In this document: piece after piece, positions 25,268-35,151 of the stretch
Numbering within the stretch: the first letter of the stretch is position 1
Layout of the letters: the number at the start of each line of letters is the position of its first letter
Assembly: GCA_963804495.1 (NCBI GenBank)
Contig: CAWDQN010000010.1
Span: 434,001 to 498,000, forward strand
Length of the DNA: 64,000 nt
Source: Rhodovastum sp963804495
Lineage (GTDB): Bacteria > Pseudomonadota > Alphaproteobacteria > Acetobacterales > Acetobacteraceae
Reading direction: 5' to 3'
Program-made: the position numbers and the translations under genes
The notes under the pieces: model-generated
What the model was told of the DNA's origin: nothing
Database searches by the model: none
Seen by the model: the letters and a program-made list of their open reading frames with translations, nothing else

Positions 25268-26008
25268 CTAAGGCGCGCCGGGCTGGTTGGCAACCGGGCC
25301 GCCAAAAGGGGTGGATCGCTGCGCCGCCCACAGATCGGGCCGCCGCTCGCGGGTGATGCGTTCGGATTCCTGCCGCCGCCAGGCGGCGATCTCCGCATGG
25401 TGACCGGACAGCAGCACATCCGGCACCCGCCGCCCCTGCCACTCCGCCGGCCGCGTGTACTGCGGGTATTCCAGCAGGCAGGCGGCAAAACTCTCCTCCT
25501 CCGCGCTCTCGGCCGCGCCCATCACCCCGGGCAACAGGCGCACGCAGGCATCCAGCAGCACCATCGCCGGCAACTCGCCGCCGGAGAGCACATAATCGCC
25601 GATGCTGATTTCCAGCAGCCCGCGGGCCTCGACGACCCGCTGGTCCACGCCTTCGTAGCGTCCGCACAGCAGCACCACGCCGGGCCCTCTGGCCAGGTCG
25701 CGCACCGTGGCCTGGGTCAGCGGGGCGCCGCGCGGCGTCAGGTAGATGGCGGGGCGTCCATCCGCGACGCCGGCGAGTGCCGCATCCAGCACGTCAGGGC
25801 GCATAACCATGCCGGCGCCGCCGCCGAACGGCGTGTCGTCCACCGTGCGGTGACGGTCTGTTGCATGGGTGCGGATGTCGTGCGCCCGCAGCGACCACAG
25901 CCCGCGCTCCAGCGCCCGCCCGGCCAGCGACTGGCCGAGCGGCCCGGGAAACATGTCGGGAAACAGCGTCAGCACGCTGGCCCGCCATGCCGGAGCGGAG
26001 GCGGTCAT
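25268..26008 (-). CDS. trmD: tRNA (guanine-37-N1)-methyltransferase
   Basis: 246 residues of the SPOUT trefoil-knot family. It methylates G37 next to the anticodon, preventing +1 frameshifting; tRNA-Pro(GGG), a classic substrate, is encoded at 29576. Marks are VLTLFPDMFPGPLG, DDTPFGGGAGMVM, the SAM-binding knot LLCGRYEGVDQR and ISIGDYVLSGGE, and the C-terminal basic domain. The ATG overlaps the rimM stop in ATGA. Confidence 0.97.
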   Translation of the reverse strand: MTASAPAWRASVLTLFPDMFPGPLGQSLAGRALERGLWSLRAHDIRTHATDRHRTVDDTPFGGGAGMVMRPDVLDAALAGVADGRPAIYLTPRGAPLTQATVRDLARGPGVVLLCGRYEGVDQRVVEARGLLEISIGDYVLSGGELPAMVLLDACVRLLPGVMGAAESAEEESFAACLLEYPQYTRPAEWQGRRVPDVLLSGHHAEIAAWRRQESERITRERRPDLWAAQRSTPFGGPVANQPGAP

Positions 26009-26529
26009 GCCGCGTCCCCGTCGCTGCCGGGGACCACGATCTCCGCCGGCGGCACCACGGTCACGCGCCCGGCGGCGAGGTCCACCGAAGGCACGCAGGC
26101 GCGGGTGAAGGGCAGAATCAGCGCGCCGATTTCCAGGCTGGTGCCGGCGCCATAGTCGTGCACCGCGTCCACCCGTCCGAGCGGCGTTCCGTCCGGACCG
26201 ACGGCCTGCAGCCCGAGCAGATCCACAAGGTAGTACTCCTCCTCGTCGGGTGGCGGCAGCCGGTCGCGCTCGGCGTAGAGGCGGACGTTCACCAGTTTGT
26301 CCGCCCTGGTGCGGTCGGCCACCGGCACGGCGCGGCCGTCGATGATTTCCGACAGCTCGGCGATGCCCTCGCCGCGCCAGCGCAGGGAAAACACCCGGCC
26401 GTTGGCATCGTGAAACGGGCCGTAGGAAGGCAGGTCGGCCGGGTCGGCGGTGTAGCTGTGCACGCGCACCAGCCCCCGCACGCCATGCGGCCTGCCCACC
26501 ACGCCCATCAGGATGCGCGCCGCCGGCAC
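26005..26529 (-). CDS. rimM: 16S rRNA processing / 30S maturation factor RimM
   Basis: 174 residues from the GTG at 26529, which has GGGGA 5 nt upstream and lies 10 nt after the rpsP stop. The frame continues upstream, but that part overlaps rpsP and has no RimM character. The N-terminal barrel starts RILMGVVGRPHGVRGLVRVHS; the PRC-barrel half has EEEYYLVDLLGLQAV and ILPFTRACVPSVDLAAGRV. RimM binds S19 during head assembly. Translation is coupled to trmD by a 4-nt overlap. Confidence 0.94.
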   Translation of the reverse strand: MPAARILMGVVGRPHGVRGLVRVHSYTADPADLPSYGPFHDANGRVFSLRWRGEGIAELSEIIDGRAVPVADRTRADKLVNVRLYAERDRLPPPDEEEYYLVDLLGLQAVGPDGTPLGRVDAVHDYGAGTSLEIGALILPFTRACVPSVDLAAGRVTVVPPAEIVVPGSDGDAA

Positions 26530-26539
26530 CGGTCCCCGG

Positions 26540-26872
26540 TCAGCCCGCGGCGGCCTTGGCGCGTTCCTGCGCCTTCTTCTTCGGCAGCGACTGCTTCGGC
26601 TGCTCGGCGAAGACAGGCGCCGGCGCGAGCCCGGCATGGCCGAGGAAGCGGGCGACCCGGTCGGTCGCCAGGGCGCCCTGGCTCAGCCAGTGGGTGATGC
26701 GTTCGTTCTGCAGGCGCACCCGGTCGGCGTGCTCGGCCGGCAGCATCGGGTTGTAGCTGCCCACTTTCTCGATGAAGCGGCCGTCGCGTGGCGAGCGGCT
26801 GTCGGCCACCACGATGTGGTAGTACGGCCGCTTTTTGGCGCCGGCGCGGGAAAGGCGGATCTTCAGGCCCAT
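26540..26872 (-). CDS. rpsP: 30S ribosomal protein S16
   Basis: 110 residues, starting MGLKIRLSRAGAKKRPYYHI with the conserved VVADSRSPRDGRFIEKVGSYNP block. It ends in a Lys/Ala-rich tail typical of alphaproteobacterial S16. It is first of the ribosomal run and 41 bp downstream of ffh on the same strand. Confidence 0.98.
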   Translation of the reverse strand: MGLKIRLSRAGAKKRPYYHIVVADSRSPRDGRFIEKVGSYNPMLPAEHADRVRLQNERITHWLSQGALATDRVARFLGHAGLAPAPVFAEQPKQSLPKKKAQERAKAAAG

Positions 26873-26913
26873 GGGGGATCAGGTCTCCGTGGTTCGGTGC
26901 GAGGAGTGGGGGT

Positions 26914-28290
26914 TCAGAACGGCCGGCGGTTGCCGGGCATCAGGGCGGACAGGCCATGTCGCGCCAGCCCTTTCTGCCCCAGCTTGCTCATCCGCTTCAT
27001 CATGTTGGACATGTCGTCGAACTGCTTGAGCAGCTTATTGACCTCCTGCACGGAGGTGCCGGAGCCGGCGGCGATGCGTTTCTTGCGGCTGGCCTTGATG
27101 ATGTCGGGGGTGCGGCGCTCTTTCGGCGTCATCGAGCCGATGATCGCCGCCTGGCGCTTCAGCATGGTCTTGTCGAGATCTCCCTGGCCCGCCGCTTCCA
27201 GCTGCGCCTGGATCTTGCCGGCGCCTGGCAGCATGCCGAGGATCGAGGACAGGCTGCCCATTTTGTTGATCTGTTTGAGCTGCTTTGCGTAATCCTCGAG
27301 ATCGAAGCGGCCCTTCGCCATCTTGCGGGCGAGTTTTTCCGCTTCCTCCTGGTCGATGACCTCGGCGGCTTTTTCGACCAGCCCGACCACGTCGCCCATG
27401 CCCAGGATGCGGCCGGCGACGCGTTCGGGGTGGAATTCCTCCAGCGCGTCGATTTTCTCGCCCAGGCCCACCAGCTTGATCGGTGCGCCGGTGATGGCGC
27501 GCATCGACAGCGCCGCCCCCCCGCGGGCGTCGCCGTCCATGCGGGTCATGACGATCCCGGTGACGCCGACCGCCTCATTGAAGGCGCGCGCGGTGTTCAC
27601 CGCGTCCTGCCCGGTCATGGCATCGACCACCAGCAGCGTCTCGGCCGGGTTGGTGGCGGCGCGGACCGACTTCACCTCGTCCATCAACGCGGCGTCGATC
27701 GACAGCCGGCCGGCGGTGTCGAGGATGACGATGTCAAACACCTCGCGCCGCGCGGTGTCCATGGCGCGGGCGGCGATTTGCAGCGGTGTCTGGCCGGCGA
27801 TGATGGGCAGGCTGGGCACCCCCGCCTGCTCGGCGAGCTGGGCGAGCTGCAGCTGGGCGGCAGGGCGCTGGGTATCCAGGCTGGCCAGCAGCACTTTCTT
27901 GCGCAGCCGCTGGCTGAACCGCAGCGCCAGCTTGCCCGAGGTGGTGGTTTTGCCGGAGCCCTGCAGGCCGACCATCAGGATCGGCACCGGGGCGGTGGCG
28001 TTCAGATTGATCGGCACCGCCCCGGCGCCGCCGAGCTGTTCGATCATCACGTCGTTGACGATCTTCACCACCTGCTGGCCGGGAGAGACGCTGTCCAGCA
28101 CCTCCTGGCCGACGGCGCGCTCGCGCACGCGGGCGATGAAGTCCTTGACCACCGGCAGCGCCACGTCGGCGTCGAGCAAAGCCAGGCGCACCTCGCGCAG
28201 GGCGTCGGTGACATCCGCCTCGCTCAGCGCGCCGCGGCTGCGCAGCCGGTCGAAGACGCCGGAGAATTTTCCCGAGAGGCTTTCGAACAC
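26914..28290 (-). CDS. ffh: Signal recognition particle protein Ffh
   Basis: 458 residues: N domain (about 1-95), GTPase G domain with P-loop GLQGSGKTT at 108-116, DTAGR and TRMDGDARGG, and a methionine-rich M domain (about 300-450: MGSLSSILGMLPGAG, MLKRQAAIIGSM, MSNMMKRMSKLG) that binds signal peptides and 4.5S RNA. It targets nascent membrane proteins with FtsY. It heads the minus-strand block ffh-rpsP-rimM-trmD-rplS-leuCDB. The decayed IS region begins about 100 bp upstream of its start. Confidence 0.98.
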   Translation of the reverse strand: MFESLSGKFSGVFDRLRSRGALSEADVTDALREVRLALLDADVALPVVKDFIARVRERAVGQEVLDSVSPGQQVVKIVNDVMIEQLGGAGAVPINLNATAPVPILMVGLQGSGKTTTSGKLALRFSQRLRKKVLLASLDTQRPAAQLQLAQLAEQAGVPSLPIIAGQTPLQIAARAMDTARREVFDIVILDTAGRLSIDAALMDEVKSVRAATNPAETLLVVDAMTGQDAVNTARAFNEAVGVTGIVMTRMDGDARGGAALSMRAITGAPIKLVGLGEKIDALEEFHPERVAGRILGMGDVVGLVEKAAEVIDQEEAEKLARKMAKGRFDLEDYAKQLKQINKMGSLSSILGMLPGAGKIQAQLEAAGQGDLDKTMLKRQAAIIGSMTPKERRTPDIIKASRKKRIAAGSGTSVQEVNKLLKQFDDMSNMMKRMSKLGQKGLARHGLSALMPGNRRPF

Positions 28291-28512
28291 GCGTACCCCA
28301 ACACCCTACGCGCCGGCGCGCGAACCTTCGCGGACCGGCGGATCAGAAGGCGGGGCTTATTGCGCCGGGCGAGGGGGAAGTCAAGAAAGCAATGCCAGGG
28401 CTTCAGGGGAGTCGCACTTCGAATTCCCTTGACAGTGGGATGGATGCTTGCCCGGCCCGAGCATGGTCGAGTCTGCCCATCGGCGCTTGAAGCATGCCGT
28501 GGGAGGACGTTC

Positions 28513-28901
28513 TTGGACCAGTTTGGCGCCTGTTGGGAGGGTCTGGAGGACCCGCGAACCGGGAACGCCAGCCTGCACGACTTCCATGAACTGCTGATGG
28601 TTCCCCTGTGCACCGTGCTGTGTGGCGGTCAAGGCGCGGTGGACATGGCGCTGTTCGCGACAGCAAAAGAGCAGTTCCTGCGTGGCTTTCTCAAAGTGGA
28701 AATCGGCGTGCCAAGTTACGATACGTTCAGTCGGCTGCTCCGGCTGCTCGATCCTGCACAATTTGGTGCTGTCTTCAAGGGTTTCATAGAGAGGTTCTCC
28801 AATAACATCCGAGGCGCTGTTGCGATCGATGGCAAGGTCCTCCGACGCGCTTTCGATCGTGCCAGCGGCAACTCGGCATTGCACATGGTCAGTGCCTGGC
28901 C
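28513..28901 (+). pseudogene. ISAs1-family transposase, N-terminal remnant
   Basis: About 130 residues match the start of ISAs1-type transposases: FLDQFGACWEGLEDPRTGN, MVPLCTVLCGGQGAVDM, VGVPSYDTFSRLLRLLDP-like text, then the first catalytic region GAVAIDGKVLRRAFDRASG and ALHMVSAW. After SAW (about 28901) the reading turns into the antisense of another transposase, so the C-terminal two thirds, with the other catalytic residues, are gone. The likely start is the TTG at 28513. A possible left end, CAGGGCTTCAGGGG, lies near 28392. Dead. Confidence 0.8.
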
Positions 28902-28904
28902 CGA

Positions 28905-29471
28905 CCGCAAACTGCCGATCAATCAGCCGCCGCATAACCTCGCGCTTGGAGACGCTGATGCCGACCGCCTGCAGCTGGGTCACCAGCCGTTCCACGGTAA
29001 CCTGGCCCTGGTGACATTGCATCAGCACGCAGTGGCGCAGTTCCGGCCCGAAATGGCCACGGGTTCAGGCGGGCAGCGGCGCCAAATGGTCTCGCCCGTC
29101 GGCGTCAGCCAGCGCTCGCGGCGGCAGCGCACCACCCGCACGGTGATCACCCGGACCTGAACCTGGTACGGCTCGTAGACCTTGAATTGCGATCCTTCCG
29201 GCACCGTCACCCGGACACCTTGTCCTCAATGGCGACCCGTGGCGCCACCTTGCCGCGGCCGCGGCGCTTGCCCCGTTTGCCCTGGCGCTTCGGCGCGGCC
29301 GGTGTCCTCCATGCCGCTGGGCTTGATCACCGGCCGGCCCTTCAGGCGGGCGTTCTCATCGCGCAGCACCACGACCAGCCGCTTCTGCGCGGCGACTTCG
29401 CCGCGTAGGTCCGCTCCCTGAGCTTCCAGGTCGGCACGGGACAGGCCGGAGGGGGCGGCGGGCGGCGACAT
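28905..29471 (-). pseudogene. Degenerate transposase, N-terminal part with several frameshifts
   Basis: Starting at the ATG at 29471 (MSPPAAPSGLSRADLEAQ), successive frames give a coiled-coil start with LRDENARLKG and IKPSGM, a basic linker (KRGKRRGRGK), FKVYEPYQVQVRVITVRVVR with RRERWLTPTG, then LMQCHQGQVTVERLVTQLQA and SKREVMRRLI. The protein is pieced together across at least three frames and cut at about 28905, where the ISAs1 remnant begins in the opposite direction. It resembles IS66-type or related large transposases of Alphaproteobacteria; the exact family is not certain. No catalytic region remains. Confidence 0.7.
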
Positions 29472-29575
29472 GAGCCGGGCGAATTGTACTCGCCCGCATC
29501 GCACCAAACGAAAAATCGGCGCCCGTACGGGGTTATGGCCCGATTACCAGGAAATCCCCTAACCCCTTGAAAACA

Positions 29576-29652
29576 TGGTCGGAGCGGCGGGATTCGAACC
29601 CACGACCCCCAGTCCCCCAGACTGATGCGCTACCAGGCTGCGCTACGCTCCG
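29576..29652 (-). tRNA. tRNA-Pro (anticodon GGG)
   Basis: The 77-nt cloverleaf on the minus strand has acceptor CGGAGCG/CGCTCCG, discriminator A and an encoded CCA. The D-arm is TAGCGCAGCCTGGTAGCGCA. The anticodon loop CTGGGGG sits on a TCAGT/ACTGG stem with anticodon GGG at 34-36 and G37. The T-arm has GGTTCGAATCC. It reads Pro codons CCC and CCU and is a TrmD substrate (G37). IS remnants lie just upstream of its 5' end region on the map, so this tRNA neighbourhood has been an insertion hot spot. Confidence 0.96.
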
Positions 29653-29730
29653 ACACGCGCCGTGCTGTAGCAGCGGCGGAGCGGGCAGGCAAGGGAACCC
29701 TCCCTGCGTTCAGGGCAATCGGGTAATGTA

Positions 29731-29795
29731 ACGCCAGGGCTCTGCCCCGGACCCGCCAAGGGCCGAAAGCCCCTTGGAACCCATTGGTTTTCAGA
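29731..29795 (+). repeat. Dispersed two-hairpin intergenic repeat, copy 4
   Basis: It contains GCCAGGGCTCTGCCCCGG, ACCCGCCAAGGGCCG, then AAAGCCCCTTGGAACCCATTG. It lies between tRNA-Pro and the 3' end of the DUF294 gene. Same orientation as copies 1, 3 and 5. Confidence 0.8.
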
Positions 29796-29843
29796 GCCTA
29801 AAACTGCCGGAGTCCATTGAGCCAGTGCCCCCGGGGCCCCGCG

Positions 29844-31334
29844 TCACCCCAGCCGACCGCCGAACTCCTGCGCCGCGATCCGCCGCAGCGTATCCACCGA
29901 CCTGAACAACCGAACCAGCAGCTTGCGGTCTCGCTCCCCCAGGCTCGCCAGCTTCAGATGGTTGCCCACCGGCCGTCCCGCATCGAGATCGGCAATTTGC
30001 TGGCGCACCCGCAGCGACGTGAGAATGGCAAAATCCTCGGCCAGCATCGCCCCGAACCCTTCGCTGATCCGGCCGGCCGCGATCAGTGCTCGCAGACGAT
30101 CCAGCGTTCCGGTCTCGGCGATGCCGTTGCGCAGTGCCAGCATGCGGATCAGCCCCACCAGCGGCAGCGTGGCCCGCAGTTTCAGGTCGATTTCGTCATG
30201 ATGCTCGGCGGCCGGCTCGCCCAGCAACTGGCCGAACAAGCCGAGCGGCACATCATGACGCACATGTTCCCAGGACAATTGCTTGAGATACAAAGGCTGC
30301 TCGGCACAGATCTGCAGCACCGCCGCGCGCAGTTCCCCGCCCATCTCGGCCGCCCGGCCGACGGTGCGGAAATCGAGGAAGATGTCCGCCCACATCACCG
30401 ATTGCAGACTGCGCCGGTGCGCCCAGCCGGCGATCTGCGCGCGCCATTGGCTGATCGACTTCCGCCACACCGGGTTGGTGGCCATCACATGACCGCGGCA
30501 GAGGGGGAATCCGGCTTCGTCCAGCGCCCGGGTGAAACGTCCGGCCAGTTCGATGAACCAGCGGTCGACCTGGTCGTGCTGCGCATCGGGGTAGTCGGCG
30601 AGAATGAAGCCGTTGTCCTGGTCCGGATGCAGGAAGCTTTCGTGCCGCCCGCCCGAGCCCATCAGCAGCACGGTGAAATTCACCGGCGGCTCGCCCCAGC
30701 CGTCCTCGGCCATGGCCTGCACGCAGGACTCGATGGTGCGGGCGAACAGGGCATCGTTCAACCCAGCCATGACGGATTGCACGGCGGTGGGGGCCTGACC
30801 GTCGCGCAGCAGGGCCGACCACAACGTTGCCCGCTCGGTCCAGTTCGCCAATTCGTCGCGGCCAAGATAGGTGCGCAGCGGATCGAGCAGCGGGGTCAGC
30901 GCGGCCTCGGTGGTCAGCAGACCGAGCGGCCGCAGGTCGCGGTCCACCACCCCGAAAGCGCGCCGGCGTTCCCGCAACAACCGCGCCGCCGTCTGGTGCA
31001 GAAAATCCGCACCCCCGACCAGAGATGCCGGTCCCTCCATAATCCGCTCGACCGGGGTGGCCGGATCGGTCTGGAACATGGCGTCGCGCAGCAGCAGGTC
31101 GGCATCGAGCAGGCCGATCGCGCGTCCCTGCGAGTCGGTGATCAGACAGGCCGACGCCTCCGAGCGCCGAAGCACGCCCACGGCGGCGACCAAAGGCGTG
31201 CTGGCCGGCACGACCGACGGATCGGGCCGCATCACGTCGGCGACCCGGCGCGTCAGCCACGCGAGCAGCGCGCTGGTACCGGCCGTTACCGGCGTGTCCG
31301 GCGCGCCGGGCGGCATGATGGCCCCGTCCGCCAT
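29844..31334 (-). CDS. DUF294 nucleotidyltransferase-like protein with CBS domains
   Basis: 496 residues. An N-terminal CBS pair (about 30-145: VADVMRPDPSVVPASTPL, GLLDADLLLRDAM, VERIMEGPASLV) is followed by a nucleotidyltransferase-like domain with GSGGRHESFLHPDQDNGFIL (GSGGR-x-E and D-Q-D-N, the GlnD-type catalytic signature) and a C-terminal DUF294_C helical region (about 345-490). Such proteins are thought to modify or sense signalling partners under adenylate control, but no target is proven. It starts 3 bp after the CBS-BON gene, so the two form one operon led by the FNR-like box at 32110. Confidence 0.88.
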   Translation of the reverse strand: MADGAIMPPGAPDTPVTAGTSALLAWLTRRVADVMRPDPSVVPASTPLVAAVGVLRRSEASACLITDSQGRAIGLLDADLLLRDAMFQTDPATPVERIMEGPASLVGGADFLHQTAARLLRERRRAFGVVDRDLRPLGLLTTEAALTPLLDPLRTYLGRDELANWTERATLWSALLRDGQAPTAVQSVMAGLNDALFARTIESCVQAMAEDGWGEPPVNFTVLLMGSGGRHESFLHPDQDNGFILADYPDAQHDQVDRWFIELAGRFTRALDEAGFPLCRGHVMATNPVWRKSISQWRAQIAGWAHRRSLQSVMWADIFLDFRTVGRAAEMGGELRAAVLQICAEQPLYLKQLSWEHVRHDVPLGLFGQLLGEPAAEHHDEIDLKLRATLPLVGLIRMLALRNGIAETGTLDRLRALIAAGRISEGFGAMLAEDFAILTSLRVRQQIADLDAGRPVGNHLKLASLGERDRKLLVRLFRSVDTLRRIAAQEFGGRLG

Positions 31335-31337
31335 TGG

Positions 31338-32054
31338 TCAGGCGGCGAACGAACCCGGGAACAGCGGGTACGGCTCTTCCGACAGCACGATCATGTGATT
31401 GCGCACGGCCGTCACGCCGGGAATCGCCTGCGCGGCCAGTTCGAGGGCACGCAGTTCCTCGGGGGTGGCCACCAGGCCCCAGAGATGCACGACCCCGTCG
31501 CTGACAACCACCGTATTCTCCGCCCGCCGGCTCCAGATATGCCGCCCGAGTTCGGCCTGCAGCGCCTCGCGAATGGCCGCATCGTCGGTGGCCACCGCAG
31601 TGCCGCAGCCGGGGGTCTGCGAGGCGAAGGCGCGCAGCAGGTTCGACCGGCTGACGATGCCGACGAGCCTGCCATCCTCCAGCACCGGCACCCGCTTGAT
31701 GCGCTTCTGCTCGATCAGGTCGGCGATTTCGGCAAGCTTGGTGGTCCGGGTGACCGAAATAACCTCGCGCGTCATGATGTCGCGCGCGACGGTGCCGTGC
31801 GAGCGGACATAATCCTCCGCCAGCGTCGCCGTGCCGGTGAAGAACGCCCGCCAGGCGCCGCGGCGCTTCTCGGTGCCGATCTCGGCGCGGCGCAGCAGAT
31901 CGCCTTCGCTGACAATGCCCACCATGGCGCCCGCATCATCGACCACGGGAACGCCGGAGATGCCGCGGGAGAGAAGCAGCTTGACGATTTGCTGCACCGG
32001 GGTGTCGGGGCCGACCGTCGCGACCTCAAGGGTCATCACGTCGCCTGCGTTCAT
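31338..32054 (-). CDS. CBS-CBS-BON domain protein
   Basis: 238 residues. Two CBS motifs: MNAGDVMTLEVATVGPDT to IVSEGDLLRR, and VARDIMTREVISVTRTT to GIVSRSNLLRA. They are followed by a C-terminal BON domain (VVVSDGVVHLWGLVATPEELRALE to GVTAVRNHMIV). CBS pairs bind adenine nucleotides; BON domains bind lipids or membranes in other proteins. The ATG has GAGGAGG upstream. An FNR/FixK-type site 56-69 bp before the start is placed as for class II activation, with CATGCT as a candidate -10. It is likely an energy-state sensor; the role is inferred. Confidence 0.88.
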   Translation of the reverse strand: MNAGDVMTLEVATVGPDTPVQQIVKLLLSRGISGVPVVDDAGAMVGIVSEGDLLRRAEIGTEKRRGAWRAFFTGTATLAEDYVRSHGTVARDIMTREVISVTRTTKLAEIADLIEQKRIKRVPVLEDGRLVGIVSRSNLLRAFASQTPGCGTAVATDDAAIREALQAELGRHIWSRRAENTVVVSDGVVHLWGLVATPEELRALELAAQAIPGVTAVRNHMIVLSEEPYPLFPGSFAA

Positions 32055-32109
32055 GGCAACCTCCTCACTCCAACGCCAGCGTAGCATGGTCGTCTGCCGC
32101 GCCGCGGCA

Positions 32110-32123
32110 TTGATTTGGATCAG
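32110..32123. promoter_or_regulatory. FNR/FixK/Anr-type box between CBS-BON and Usp genes
   Basis: TTGATTTGGATCAG matches TTGAT-N4-ATCAA except for the last base. On the minus strand a -10-like CATGCT lies about 22 bp past the box, so the box would centre near -41.5 and give a leader of about 20 nt before the CBS-BON ATG at 32054. Toward usp no good -10 is seen at that spacing. Confidence 0.65.
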
Positions 32124-32186
32124 GCGCGACAGGCCGGGCGATTCGTGCTTGAGTTGAACGGCGCGCATGGCTGCGCCGGCTGCCCG

Positions 32187-32256
32187 GTCGGCAGTGTGGC
32201 GGGTCGGCAGTGTGGCGGGTCGGCAGTGTGGCGGGTCGGCAGTGTGGCGGGTCGGC
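32187..32256. repeat. 16-bp tandem repeat in the usp leader
   Basis: Four perfect copies of GTCGGCAGTGTGGCGG (32187-32250) plus a partial GTCGGC. It ends 23 bp before the universal stress gene's ATG, just before its GGAGGAG site. The 16-nt unit is not a codon multiple, so it is not coding. Confidence 0.95.
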
Positions 32257-32278
32257 GGCGCGGAGGAGCGGTTTTTCG

Positions 32279-33145
32279 ATGTACCGATATGTCCTGGTTC
32301 CGGCAACCGGCGCCGCGTCCGACCCGGCGGTGTTCGAGACGGCCTTGCTGGCCGCGAAACCGTTCTCGGCGCATCTGGAATTCCTGCATGTGCGGGTGGA
32401 CGTGAGCGAAATCGTGATCTCGATGTCCACCGGCGGGCTGGGCGGCGGCGCCGCCGTGCAGGGGGTGGTGGACAAGCTGGAGGCCGAGTCGAAACAGGTG
32501 GAGGCGCGCGCCCGCCTTCTGGTCGAGGCGTTCTGCGACCGCAATGCCATCCCGCGCGGGGTGCCGCGGCCCGGCGAGGGGCTGTCGGCCGAATTCACGG
32601 TGGAGAGTGGCAGCGACGCGCAGTGGATTTCCGAATACGGACGCTTCGCCGACCTGGTGGTGGTCGGGCGGGCGCAGCCCGGCCGCGAGATGGCGATGGA
32701 AGTGCTGGAGGCCGCGCTGATGGACACCGGCCGGCCGCTGCTGGTGGCCCCGGCGACGGTGCCGCAGACTTTGCTGGACACCATCATCATCGCCTGGAAG
32801 GACACGCCGGAAGCGGCTCGCGCGGTGGCCTCCGCGTTGCCGCTGTTGCGCCGCGCCGAGCGGGTTGTCATCGTGTCAGTCGTCGAGGAAGACCAGCCGC
32901 GCGAGCACAGCTCGGACCGGCTGCTGCGAAGCCTGCGCTGGCACAACCCCAACACCAGCGTCCGCCAGCTCGGCCGCGAGCGCCGCAAGCCGGTGGACGT
33001 GTTGCTGCAGGAGGCCGAAGCCGCGCAGGCCAGCCTGATCGTCATGGGCGGCTACAGCCACAGCCGGCTGCGCGAAGTCGTGTTCGGCGGCTTCACCAAC
33101 CGGATCTTGTCGGGCGTCGACCTGCCGGTGCTGTTGGCGCACTGA
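32279..33145 (+). CDS. Universal stress protein, two UspA-like halves
   Basis: 288 residues. The N-terminal half starts MYRYVLVPATGAASDPAVF with a Usp alpha/beta pattern ending VVVGRAQPG. The C-terminal half starts IIIAWKDTPEAARAVASALP and ends with the nucleotide-binding type motif VMGGYSHSRLREVVFGGFTNRIL, close to G-x2-G-x9-G-S/T. Tandem Usps often bind ATP and act in hypoxia or dormancy. It lies directly before ftsH (22 bp) and opposite the CBS-BON gene across the FNR-like box. The start is chosen for GGAGGAG upstream and the usual Usp N-terminus. Confidence 0.9.
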   Translation: MYRYVLVPATGAASDPAVFETALLAAKPFSAHLEFLHVRVDVSEIVISMSTGGLGGGAAVQGVVDKLEAESKQVEARARLLVEAFCDRNAIPRGVPRPGEGLSAEFTVESGSDAQWISEYGRFADLVVVGRAQPGREMAMEVLEAALMDTGRPLLVAPATVPQTLLDTIIIAWKDTPEAARAVASALPLLRRAERVVIVSVVEEDQPREHSSDRLLRSLRWHNPNTSVRQLGRERRKPVDVLLQEAEAAQASLIVMGGYSHSRLREVVFGGFTNRILSGVDLPVLLAH

Positions 33146-33167
33146 GGCGACGCCGCGTCGGCGTCCC

Positions 33168-34988
<1,821 letters not shown>

Positions 34989-35151
34989 ATAAGAGTTTGA
35001 CTACATTGCACAGGCATAGAAATGCTTTGGGGCTTCTTGAAATCGGGGAGATTTAACGAAATTGGAACGAGAGCCTGAGCTCGGCTTTCCGCCATCCATT
35101 TCTTGATCCCACCGGTTCGGCGTAGCGTCGGGTGGCGGAGGTTTCGAGTTG

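Noticed and set aside
26788..29160. 790-codon plus-strand frame opposite ffh
   Set aside because: Most of it is antisense to ffh; only the ISAs1-like stretch near its 3' end is real and is listed as a pseudogene.
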